Assembly: GCA_013287235.1 (NCBI GenBank)
Contig: JABDEF010000030.1
Location: forward strand, 1 to 14,817
Reading direction: 5' to 3'
Origin: Gammaproteobacteria bacterium
Lineage (GTDB): Bacteria; Pseudomonadota; Gammaproteobacteria; DSM-16500
Length of the DNA stretch: 14,817 bases
The position numbers and the translations under genes were made by a program. Below are positions 6,995 to 14,039 of the stretch, in pieces (position 1 is the stretch's first letter; each line of letters starts with the position of its first letter). The notes beneath the pieces were generated by a model. That model searched no databases, had not been told where the DNA came from, and saw only the letters and a list, made by a program, of their open reading frames with translations.

Positions 6995-8971
6995 ATGAAA
7001 AGCGCAACTAAATTCATGTCATTCGTTGGTCTCGATGGTGATGGCTGTGTTCTCAAAGCAAGGGAAACTTTTAAAGATTTTCTCGAAAGAAATGACGGTC
7101 TGATAGAAGATATTTTTAAGCGTTCGAAAGATGCGGCGTTCACCAAAATCACTAGCTTTTCTAAACGACAATTTTTTAATACGGAATTTTATGGTAACGC
7201 TAAAAATGAAAACGGAATGCTGTTAATTGCCCTTCACTACATAAAAGATGCGCTACAAAAAAGGGGCTTGAAAAACGTAGAAGTGGACGATTTTTTGCTG
7301 GAAGATGTCTTTTCTAATGCTCTGCATGGTACAACCGCAAAAAAAATATATTCTGCTTTAGGTATCCAGGACAAAGATGAAATTAAAGCACCCGCACCTT
7401 TAGATCGGATGCAGTTTTTCCCTGAAATATACAAAAAACCTAGTTTATTATTTAAAAATATAAAACCTTTTGTTGAGGGCATATTTTGTGACTATAAAAT
7501 TTTTATTTTATATGCGATGCATCATAAAATAAGACAAGATCATCCTGAGTATAGCATTCGATCTGCTGTTTACGATGATATTAAGAATATTTTATTCGGT
7601 GCAAATGCTTTCAATCAAAAACTTCCCTTCTTGCCACCCGATTGTATGGTTGATTTTTGTCTTTATGATCATGGCAACAATATTCGCCCTACAGTAAAGT
7701 GTGCCTCTATCAGTAATGAAAAAGCATTAGCAGATGCAGATTATCCGTCAACCATTATTTATTTGACCCAATTGTCATCTAAGATTAGCAGAAAAATATA
7801 TATGGGTGATGATGTGGATGATTTTTTAGAGGTATTAGATTTAAGTAAGATGGGTCCTCTGATGCAAATCATGCAAGCAAGAAACAGCGAAAGACAAAGC
7901 AAAGATAAAATGTTAACAAATAATGCTGAAAAGAATTTATTGAAACTTTATATAAAAGTTTTTTCATCTTGTCCCGATCTGGAAGAAGTGGTTGTTCGAT
8001 TTAAGAATCTTTTAGGGAAAGAAGAAAATGATTTTTTACTAAAAATAGCTAAGCATATATATGATATTATTCTATCTCCTCAAATCTCCTATGATGCATA
8101 TGAAGAAAATATTTCCAGTTTAAAGCAACGCGACCCGCAATTATTTGATTTAATCAGCAAGCTGAAAGAAAAGAGTCAAATTGAAAGTCATAAATTAATT
8201 ATCCAAAAAGGCGATATATCAAAAGATACATTCCCAGCTAATCATGACTTTTTAATGTTTTTAAAGAAATGGGCATCGACTACGCGTGAAAACGTTCCAG
8301 AATATGTCGTGCAGCTATTTTTGGAATTGCGTACAGCATCCTCTCCTAAACATTTATTGAATCGAATGAGATTTGTGTATTTACCGATGATAGTCAACGG
8401 AAATAAGGAGTTTTTTAGACATTTTGAAATAGCGTATAGAATATTATTACAAACTATCTCCGGATCTCTTGAAGCAAGGCAGCATTTTAATTATGTGATC
8501 AGATATTCAAAATTAAATAGATGGATTGGGATGAATCATGCAAAAACATATTGTCGTGATTTTTCTCAGCTTTTATCCTGGCTAAATATCACAGTCGGTT
8601 GTAAGGATCCATCCTGTGATTATATTTTTAAATGGATGAAAGATAATAAAATACTTTTATATGTTAATGAGGTACTCGGGCATATAGAACAACTTTTTCT
8701 TTGTACCGAAGAGAATAAAAAAAGAGAAATTCTAGATAATCTTAAGGATAGTTTATCTATACTTGCTGGCAAAAATTCATGTCCACACAGCGATTTCAAT
8801 ATATCAGAATTGTGCGGGCAGTTAAGCAATAAAATAGCTGATGATTTGAAAAAAGAAATATTTAAGATAGACGAATACAGAATACTCAATAACCATCCGT
8901 TCTTCAAAATGCCAATACGCACGGATATGCAACAAAGAGAATATAAATTGAAGTTTAATGGCTCGCAATGA
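6995..8971 (+). CDS. Large protein with HAD-like motifs, putative effector
   Basis: I do not recognise a named gene. The 658-aa protein starts after an AAGGCGG ribosome binding site and has no signal peptide or clear membrane segment. The N-terminus FVGLDGDGCV (residues 10-19, D14 and D16) resembles HAD motif I (DxDx[T/V]). A second acidic motif, YMGDDVDDF (269-277), fits HAD motif IV. Between them are SFSKRQFFNTEFYGNAKNENG and VDDFLLEDVF (97-106). From memory, several Legionella/Coxiella Dot/Icm effectors share this order: D-x-DGC, an RQ-containing segment, DDFLL-D, then GDD. Residues 300-658 are helical, lysine-rich and unassigned. Its position beside the carrier and synthetase genes supports a host-interaction role. 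Function as a phosphatase or phosphotransferase is inference only. Confidence 0.75.
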   Translation: MKSATKFMSFVGLDGDGCVLKARETFKDFLERNDGLIEDIFKRSKDAAFTKITSFSKRQFFNTEFYGNAKNENGMLLIALHYIKDALQKRGLKNVEVDDFLLEDVFSNALHGTTAKKIYSALGIQDKDEIKAPAPLDRMQFFPEIYKKPSLLFKNIKPFVEGIFCDYKIFILYAMHHKIRQDHPEYSIRSAVYDDIKNILFGANAFNQKLPFLPPDCMVDFCLYDHGNNIRPTVKCASISNEKALADADYPSTIIYLTQLSSKISRKIYMGDDVDDFLEVLDLSKMGPLMQIMQARNSERQSKDKMLTNNAEKNLLKLYIKVFSSCPDLEEVVVRFKNLLGKEENDFLLKIAKHIYDIILSPQISYDAYEENISSLKQRDPQLFDLISKLKEKSQIESHKLIIQKGDISKDTFPANHDFLMFLKKWASTTRENVPEYVVQLFLELRTASSPKHLLNRMRFVYLPMIVNGNKEFFRHFEIAYRILLQTISGSLEARQHFNYVIRYSKLNRWIGMNHAKTYCRDFSQLLSWLNITVGCKDPSCDYIFKWMKDNKILLYVNEVLGHIEQLFLCTEENKKREILDNLKDSLSILAGKNSCPHSDFNISELCGQLSNKIADDLKKEIFKIDEYRILNNHPFFKMPIRTDMQQREYKLKFNGSQ

Positions 8972-9002
8972 CAGCGTAGTCCGCGCGAAGCGTGCTATGT
9001 TC
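8962..9002. repeat. Dispersed-repeat-like sequence at the end of the 658-aa gene
   Basis: The stretch beginning GGCTCGCAATGACAGCG spans the stop codon of the 658-aa gene and continues with an imperfect palindrome (GCGTAG...CTATG). It shares the 11-mer GCGAAGCGTGC with the hairpin at 9274-9307. Short GCAATGACA-type sequences are common dispersed repeats in genomes of intracellular bacteria; copy number here cannot be judged from one window. Confidence 0.35.
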
Positions 9003-9076
9003 AGAAATTTAATTCGGTGAGAATTTTTTTAATTTTAAATTCGAAAAATGTTGATAGTGTTTTGTATTAGCTGTTA

Positions 9077-9274
9077 CTAGGGTGTGTCGTCAATTAAATG
9101 GCTTAAATTTCCCACTTCTCCGTCGTCCTGCGGCTTGACCGCAGGATCCAGTCGCAGCGATAGCAGTTACAAGCTCCCCTGGATCCCGCGAACAAGTCGC
9201 GGGACGACGTTTTAGTGTAGATATGCATCATATGTATTGAGTCTGCTTAATAAATAATTGACGACACGCCCTAG
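9077..9274. mobile_element. MITE-like non-coding element with 19-bp inverted ends
   Basis: The terminal inverted repeats TAGGGTGTGTCGTCAATTA (9078-9096) and TAATTGACGACACGCCCTA (9255-9273) match at 18 of 19 bases and bound a 196-bp element. CTAG occurs at both outer edges, so the target duplication may be TA or CTAG. There is no transposase or other reading frame inside, so it would need one supplied from elsewhere. The interior (9121-9209) is a nested palindrome listed separately. The family of the parent insertion sequence cannot be named from the ends alone. It fills most of the 332-bp gap between the 658-aa gene and ddl. Confidence 0.8.
9121..9209. repeat. Nested cruciform (four-stem) palindrome inside the MITE-like element
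   Basis: An outer 8-bp stem (9121-9128 with 9202-9209, CGTCGTCC/GGACGACG) encloses three arms. They are CCTGCGG/CCGCAGG (9127-9133, 9139-9145, loop CTTGA), GGATCCAG/CTGGATCC (9144-9151, 9179-9186) and CCCGCGA/TCGCGGG (9185-9191, 9197-9203, loop ACAAG). All stems are perfect; neighbouring stems share bases, so not every pair can form at once. It is far more GC-rich than its surroundings. Confidence 0.8.
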
Positions 9275-9307
9275 TAGGGTGGGCAAAGCGAAGCGTGCCC
9301 ACCCTAC
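9274..9307. repeat. Hairpin repeat covering the ddl stop codon
   Basis: An 11-bp perfect stem, GTAGGGTGGGC (9274-9284) with GCCCACCCTAC (9297-9307), has a 12-base loop. The ddl stop codon (9304-9306) is inside the stem and the other end abuts the MITE-like element. There is no T run on either strand, so it is not a standard intrinsic terminator, although it could stabilise the ddl mRNA end. Confidence 0.75.
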
Positions 9308-10461
9308 GATGGTTCAAAATGACGATGAAGACGCGATTTTTTCGCATGCCTTTCCATCGCCAGCATCACTAAGTGCGTTAATAAATCAGTATAATTCACA
9401 CCAGAAGCTGCCATTAATTTGGGGTACATACTAATCATAGTAAAACCCGGCAGTGTATTTATTTCATTAAAATAAATATGATTTGTACCGCGTTCTAGAA
9501 AAAGATCGATCCTTGCCATGCCTTCACAGTCGAGCACTTTAAAAATTTGTTTTGCCGTATTTTTTATCTTTTCTTGAATTTCAACCGAAATTGGCGCAGG
9601 AATAATCAATTCTGCACCATTTTCATCAAGATATTTCGATGCATAAGAATAAAATTCGTGGTTTTGATTCGGACGTATTTCACCTGGCACACTCACGATA
9701 GGATCTTGATGTGAATCGCGTGATTCCAGTACCGCCACTTCAATTTCAATGGCATCGATACCTTGTTCAATAATCACTTTTGTATCATATTGAAAAGCGA
9801 CTTCGATGGCATTTGTTAATTCGTTAAGGTGTTTCACCTTTGTTATACCAATACTCGAGCCTGTATTGATCGGTTTCACAAAAACAGGATATTTCAACTC
9901 CTGTGAAATCTTTTTTACATAGGTTGCTTTCTCATGTGCCCAATCGGCATCTCGTACCACCACATAGGGCGGAACTGAAAAACCAGCATTTTGTATCAAC
10001 CGTTTTGAAATATCTTTATTCATTCCCACGGCTGAAGCGAGCACACCGCAACCAACGTAAGGAATATCTGCCAATTCCAAGAGCCCTTGAACAGTACCAT
10101 CTTCACAAAGATGTCCATGAATCGCAGGAAATACGACATCAAACAAACGATGTCCGGGAGAAAGCATGGGATGCTTCGCATTTGCGAAAGGCACAGCTAA
10201 TTTGCCAATCAAATCGGGATTAAACAACATGCGATCTTGATCCCGATGTAAACGTAACATCGGACTTCTTCCTGGTAATTCTTTTTTGAAGACATCATCA
10301 CCTAAAAACCAACTGCCTTCTTTATCGATCCCAATCGGGACAACATCAAAACGCGAGCGATCCAAATTTAAGATGACATTGGTCGCTGAAACTAAAGAAA
10401 CTTCGTGTTCAGCTGAACGCCCACCGTATAAAACTGCAACACGAATTTTTTCTTTATTCAT
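9304..10461 (-). CDS. ddl: D-alanine--D-alanine ligase
   Basis: Joins two D-alanines with ATP to make the dipeptide added to UDP-MurNAc-tripeptide in peptidoglycan synthesis; cytoplasmic. The 385-aa protein is of the longer DdlA type. It has GGRSAEHEVSLVSA (residues 13-26, with E20 binding the first D-Ala), HGHLCEDGTVQGLLE, GCGVLASAVGMNK, the ATP-grasp element FVKPINTGSSIGITKV, EFYSYASKY (active-site tyrosine region), ARIDLF and YFNEINTLPGFT (metal and phosphate binding). No lactate-specific (VanA-type) change is obvious, so D-Ala specificity is likely. The ATG has only a weak ribosome binding site. It starts 17 bp after the lipoprotein stop and probably shares its transcript. Confidence 0.96.
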   Translation of the reverse strand: MNKEKIRVAVLYGGRSAEHEVSLVSATNVILNLDRSRFDVVPIGIDKEGSWFLGDDVFKKELPGRSPMLRLHRDQDRMLFNPDLIGKLAVPFANAKHPMLSPGHRLFDVVFPAIHGHLCEDGTVQGLLELADIPYVGCGVLASAVGMNKDISKRLIQNAGFSVPPYVVVRDADWAHEKATYVKKISQELKYPVFVKPINTGSSIGITKVKHLNELTNAIEVAFQYDTKVIIEQGIDAIEIEVAVLESRDSHQDPIVSVPGEIRPNQNHEFYSYASKYLDENGAELIIPAPISVEIQEKIKNTAKQIFKVLDCEGMARIDLFLERGTNHIYFNEINTLPGFTMISMYPKLMAASGVNYTDLLTHLVMLAMERHAKKSRLHRHFEPS

Positions 10462-10478
10462 AAGTCAGATCTTTGAAA

Positions 10479-10676
10479 TTATTTATTGAGAGATTCACCT
10501 TTGTAGTCGATATGATGGTGTTCTTCTTTGGGTTGTTCAACTTCGACCGGTATTACTTCGGTATGTCCTTGTTCTTTTTCAGCAACATATTTTGTTGTAT
10601 CACAATGTTTGCTTGCACAACTTGTTAATAAAAAAACCGACGCAATCAATCCTAAAAATAGCGTAATTGTTTTCAT
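10479..10676 (-). CDS. Small histidine/glutamate-rich lipoprotein
   Basis: A 65-aa protein with a lipoprotein signal peptide: MKTITLF, a hydrophobic core, and the lipobox LTSC (residues 17-20), so Cys20 would be acylated. The +2 residue is Ala, which favours sorting to the outer membrane. The mature part is short and charged, with KHCDTTK and EEHHHID, possibly metal-binding. I chose ATG 10676, with a GGAG site 6 bases upstream, over the in-frame ATG at 10688. I do not recognise the family. The position ahead of ddl and opposite two L,D-transpeptidases suggests an envelope role, perhaps as a wall-attached lipoprotein, but its last residue is Lys in SLNK and no Braun-type heptads are visible. 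Confidence 0.75.
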   Translation of the reverse strand: MKTITLFLGLIASVFLLTSCASKHCDTTKYVAEKEQGHTEVIPVEVEQPKEEHHHIDYKGESLNK

Positions 10677-10769
10677 AATCTTCTCCATAGTTTATCTATT
10701 TTTAAAGCGAAGCTCAGTGTAATGGAAAGTAGATTTATTTTCAATCATAACTACTCACGACTCTAATCC

Positions 10770-10810
10770 TGTCATGCCAGCATACTTTAAGCTGGCATGA
10801 CAGTTTTTTT
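10770..10810 (+). terminator. Intrinsic terminator in a divergent intergenic region
   Basis: A perfect 12-bp stem, TGTCATGCCAGC (10770-10781) with GCTGGCATGACA (10791-10802), has a 9-base loop and is followed by G and seven Ts. It points along the plus strand, but no plus-strand gene lies upstream: the preceding gene is the minus-strand lipoprotein starting at 10676. It could end a short plus-strand RNA, act as an attenuator, or insulate the promoter just downstream. Confidence 0.85.
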
Positions 10811-10823
10811 AAATGACCCATCT

Positions 10824-10851
10824 TTGACAATTTCACAAAAAATGGCATAAT
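10824..10851 (+). promoter_or_regulatory. Promoter of the L,D-transpeptidase pair
   Basis: TTGACA (10824-10829) and CATAAT (10846-10851) are spaced by 16 bp. Transcription would start near 10858-10860, right at the ATG at 10861, leaving virtually no leader and no room for a ribosome binding site. Confidence 0.65.
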
Positions 10852-10860
10852 CCATATACT

Positions 10861-11589
10861 ATGAAAAAAATAAGTTATACCACACTATTTATTTTAGTCA
10901 TTTTTTGCTCCGTCGGCTTTGGGCCTTTTTCATTTTTACTCAACAGAACCGTTCAAGTTCCTGTCAATAAAAAAGGATGGGTTGATCAAGAAATTAAACG
11001 CGTACATACACAAGCAGAGAATCTTGACTTAGATGTTTTAAAAATGAGCCTTGTCGCTTATTTAAGCGCACAAAAAAAAGGATTACCCACAAAACAATTA
11101 CTCACCATCATTGATTATTCTAAACCCTCTTCAGAACGCAGATTATGGGTCATCGATCTTAAAAATGCAAAAGTATTGTTCAACACATGGGTCAGCCATG
11201 GAAGAAATAGTGGAAAAATCTTCGCAACCTCTTTCTCTAATGAAAAAGGAAGTTTAAAATCAAGTCTGGGAGTCTTTTTGACATCAAAAGCGCCTTACAA
11301 CGGCAGTAATGGTTATTCATTAAGACTGGTAGGCTTAGAAAGTGGAATCAATGATAAAGCATTGCAACGAGACATTGTATTTCATGGTGCTTGGTACGCG
11401 CACCCCAATGTAATAAAAAAATACGGGTTTTTGGGACGTAGTTGGGGTTGCCCTGCAGTCAGTGTAGAGACGGCGAAACCATTGATCAATACAATTAAGG
11501 GTAAATCACTGGTGTTTGTGTATTATCCTTATCGAAAATGGCTGAATCATTCAACCTTTTTAGCAAGCGGAAGGACGGAACCTGTATGA
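10861..11589 (+). CDS. L,D-transpeptidase catalytic domain protein (YkuD_2 type)
   Basis: Predicted periplasmic cysteine transpeptidase or carboxypeptidase acting on peptidoglycan tetrapeptides. The 242-aa protein starts with a signal sequence or membrane anchor (MKKISYTTLFILVIF, to about residue 28). The catalytic part carries LWVIDLKNAKVLFNTWVSHG (residues 95-114), His175 in VFHGAWYA and GRSWGCPAVS (192-201) with the nucleophile Cys197. This matches the murein L,D-transpeptidase family with GRSxGCPA rather than the usual SxGC[I/V]R. The gene may be translated from a leaderless mRNA (see promoter). Its stop overlaps the start of the next transpeptidase by 4 bp (ATGA), so the two are translationally coupled. 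Confidence 0.88.
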   Translation: MKKISYTTLFILVIFCSVGFGPFSFLLNRTVQVPVNKKGWVDQEIKRVHTQAENLDLDVLKMSLVAYLSAQKKGLPTKQLLTIIDYSKPSSERRLWVIDLKNAKVLFNTWVSHGRNSGKIFATSFSNEKGSLKSSLGVFLTSKAPYNGSNGYSLRLVGLESGINDKALQRDIVFHGAWYAHPNVIKKYGFLGRSWGCPAVSVETAKPLINTIKGKSLVFVYYPYRKWLNHSTFLASGRTEPV

Positions 11590-12503
11590 TGCGAAAATAT
11601 TTCTTTACGACTACCATCGCTGCCATCACCGCGGTGTTTGCAGTGACGCTTTTTGCAACAGAATTTCCATTACCTCCGAACGGAGATGCGCTCATTGGCA
11701 GCATGCAGTATACCGATGCAACCGTCCGAGATACGACAACCACTATTGCGCATCGTTACAACCTTGGTTTAAATGCCATTATTGCTGCAAATCCTGGCTC
11801 GACCGAAACGGCACTGGGATCGCGTCAAATTAAAGTTCCCACCGCTTTTCTTTTACCCCCTTACCGTCAAGGCATTATTATTAATTTGCCTGAAATGCGC
11901 CTATATTATTATCCCAAAGGAAGCGATGTGGTCATGACGTTTCCCATCGGCATTGGCAAAATTGGCAATACCATTCCTATTCAAAATACGACTGTCACTC
12001 GGAAAAAAGTGAATCCGACATGGATCCCCGGACCCGATGTGCGTAAATATAATGAGGATCAAGGTATTCAATTACCCACGGTCATGCCAGCAGGACCTGA
12101 TAATCCACTCGGTCCTTATGCCATTTATTTAAATATTCCTTCTTTTTTAATTCATAGCACGATTTTCCCTGAAAGTATCGGTCGGCGTGCAAGCTTTGGA
12201 TGTATTCGTATGAATGAAACGGATATCAAAGAATTTTTTCCCATCGTTGAACCGGGTACGCAAGTCTGGATTTTGAATATGCCGAATAAAATTGGTTGGA
12301 ACGACAATAAACTGTATCTCGAAGCACATCCACCATTGGATGAACACAATGGCGGATTTGACACGAATCGCGAAGACATTGTAAAAATGATTCAAAATGC
12401 CATTCCTAAAAATGCCGTCACATTCATCGATTGGCAGCTGGTCGCGCATCTTTCGGAAGAACCGGACGGAGTGCCACATGAAATTGGCACCCGACTGAAT
12501 TAG
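11586..12503 (+). CDS. L,D-transpeptidase, ErfK/YbiS type with LysM-like region
   Basis: A periplasmic L,D-transpeptidase of 305 aa. A signal peptide (MMRKYFF then a hydrophobic core) probably ends at LFA-TEF, near residue 24. Residues about 44-90 (TTIAHRYNLGLNAIIAANPG, then IKVPTAFLLPP) resemble a LysM module for glycan binding. The YkuD domain follows, with INLPEMRLYYYP (99-110), IGIGKIGNTIP, HST (His190) and SIGRRASFGCIRM (197-209) with the nucleophile Cys206. E. coli homologues attach Braun lipoprotein to the wall or make 3-3 cross-links; which applies here is unknown. I chose ATG 11586, overlapping the upstream stop (ATGA), with GGAA 5 bases upstream. Its stop abuts the stop of the next minus-strand gene with no spacer. 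Confidence 0.93.
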   Translation: MMRKYFFTTTIAAITAVFAVTLFATEFPLPPNGDALIGSMQYTDATVRDTTTTIAHRYNLGLNAIIAANPGSTETALGSRQIKVPTAFLLPPYRQGIIINLPEMRLYYYPKGSDVVMTFPIGIGKIGNTIPIQNTTVTRKKVNPTWIPGPDVRKYNEDQGIQLPTVMPAGPDNPLGPYAIYLNIPSFLIHSTIFPESIGRRASFGCIRMNETDIKEFFPIVEPGTQVWILNMPNKIGWNDNKLYLEAHPPLDEHNGGFDTNREDIVKMIQNAIPKNAVTFIDWQLVAHLSEEPDGVPHEIGTRLN

Positions 12504-14039
12504 TTACCTATGACCCGGGTGTCGAATAATCAGGGTCGCACGATAATTCTGAACCCGGACACCGGATTTTACCAAAAAAGTTTTTCTTAAATGCTCGAGC
12601 ATATCATTAGTGAATATTTTAAAATCCACACTTAAGATTTTAGATTTTGAAATCACTTTAGAATTTTGTATCTCTTCCACGGCTTCAGCAGATTCACGAT
12701 GATCTTGTTGTTCGATTCCTTTCTTTTTAAATACACCATGCGCATGTATCATATTATACAGCGGCACTGAAGCATCTTTTAAAACACGTGAGGTAGGCGC
12801 TTCTTTTAGTGGTAGGCAACGCACTTTATTCCCGTTATCGTAAAACTGAATATATTTCACATATTCAGCAAGACCTTCGATAAGCATGGGTATAAGATCA
12901 CGATCATCAATGTTCTCTTTAACCTTTATTCTTCCTAAAATAGTATCAAAATTATAAAGTATATTATTTCTGAACTCTTTCGAAATTCTTACATTGAATG
13001 CAAGTGAAACATAGATACATTTTAAAAAGGCAGAAACAGCTGAAACTTCGTTTTCATCTAAGCTTTTTATTTCCAACTTAGATTTTTCAAAAGTATAATA
13101 TAACTCAAGCGTATTGTTAACGTTTTCACAAATTCTTTTGTCATTTCTTCCTGTATCTTCCGATCGTTGATGCGATTCCACGGAATGGGTGTTGGATTTT
13201 TTTTCCTCCCCTTCTTCTGCCGCCTGATCAGATACTTGCGTCTCTACTTCCTCCATTTCCTTCTTATTTTCAATTTGTTTTATTTTTCTTTCAAGAAAAT
13301 TCACTTGTCTTTCTTTTTTTGCTATTTCTGTTTTTGAAAGTAGCTGATACGTATTTTTCGAATCTTTTTTACTTTCTGATTTTGGAAGTGGTTCACTCGT
13401 ATTTCGTGAGCCAGACTTTCGTTTAAAAATTTTATCATTCAAAGCATAGTCTAGCGTTTTTAATTTAGATTGAACGACCGCCTCATATTCATTTACTCTT
13501 AAAATCGTTTCATTTTTTTCATTATACTTCATGTTATGTAAAACGGATTGAATTTTATAAGGATTTTCATCCTCTGGTAGATTTAGTATAGATTTGAATT
13601 TGTTTTTCAAAAATAAACTATCTTTACATAATTTCTCAAGTTCTTCGTATTGCTTTTTATAGGTGTCACAAAGACGACTCGCGCGCTTAAGATCCTCTTC
13701 AAATTTTTTGGACCAATAATCATCAGGTAATAGATTGCTTGATATATGACGTGCTTTTTTAGGATACTTTTCATATAATTTTGATTTAAATGTTTCGATA
13801 TCTGCTGAAACTTTTTCTTCAATTTCATCTTTGCTTCCATAATGATTTGATTTTTTAATCTCTTTTTCGAAATTATCATTAAATTCATTTGTTAAATGCA
13901 TTCTAAACTGATGAAAGTCTTTGGGAGTTGCAACGGTATAGTTATGAATTTTTTTTAATTCCCTCTCTAATTGATTCTTATATTCTTCTATTATATTTTT
14001 TTGCTCCGCTATTTTTTTAGAATGATCTTTCTCGCTCAC
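12504..14039 (-). CDS. Coiled-coil protein, probably the downstream half of a split gene
   Basis: I do not recognise this protein. The 511 residues are highly charged, with coiled-coil-like stretches at about 1-45 (KKIAEQKNIIEEYKNQLER) and 235-275 (ERQVNFLERKIKQIENKKEM), an acidic linker, and a more globular part after about 300. The only candidate start at the 5' end is a GTG at 14039 with no ribosome binding site. It lies inside the last codons of the upstream frame. The frame is also open backwards from that GTG to the G9 tract at 14089-14097, which suggests the true start is in the upstream gene and the two are one frameshifted gene. The last 17 or so codons (VRVQNYRATLIIRHPGHR) lie in an intergenic-type palindrome. 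Confidence 0.7.
   Translation of the reverse strand: MSEKDHSKKIAEQKNIIEEYKNQLERELKKIHNYTVATPKDFHQFRMHLTNEFNDNFEKEIKKSNHYGSKDEIEEKVSADIETFKSKLYEKYPKKARHISSNLLPDDYWSKKFEEDLKRASRLCDTYKKQYEELEKLCKDSLFLKNKFKSILNLPEDENPYKIQSVLHNMKYNEKNETILRVNEYEAVVQSKLKTLDYALNDKIFKRKSGSRNTSEPLPKSESKKDSKNTYQLLSKTEIAKKERQVNFLERKIKQIENKKEMEEVETQVSDQAAEEGEEKKSNTHSVESHQRSEDTGRNDKRICENVNNTLELYYTFEKSKLEIKSLDENEVSAVSAFLKCIYVSLAFNVRISKEFRNNILYNFDTILGRIKVKENIDDRDLIPMLIEGLAEYVKYIQFYDNGNKVRCLPLKEAPTSRVLKDASVPLYNMIHAHGVFKKKGIEQQDHRESAEAVEEIQNSKVISKSKILSVDFKIFTNDMLEHLRKTFLVKSGVRVQNYRATLIIRHPGHR
12512..12565. repeat. Imperfect palindromic repeat between convergent genes
   Basis: Outer arms CCGGGTGTC (12515-12523) and GGACACCGG (12557-12565) pair with one bulge. 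Inner arms GAATAATC (12524-12531) and GATAATTC (12542-12549) pair apart from a mismatch. It lies immediately past the L,D-transpeptidase stop and encodes the C-terminus of the minus-strand protein. It is more GC-rich than the gene it ends. No T run follows, so a terminator role is uncertain. Confidence 0.6.

Noticed and set aside
9121..9209. Cloverleaf-like folding, possible tRNA or structured RNA gene
   Set aside because: Arm lengths, loops and the lack of conserved tRNA bases (no TTC loop, no CCA context) do not fit; it lies within inverted repeat ends and reads as a palindromic mobile sequence.
9274..9307. Hairpin as an intrinsic terminator of ddl
   Set aside because: The stem is strong but no T run follows on either strand, and the stop codon lies inside the stem.
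12147..12479. Minus-strand frames opposite the second L,D-transpeptidase
   Set aside because: They are shadows of a gene with clear catalytic motifs.
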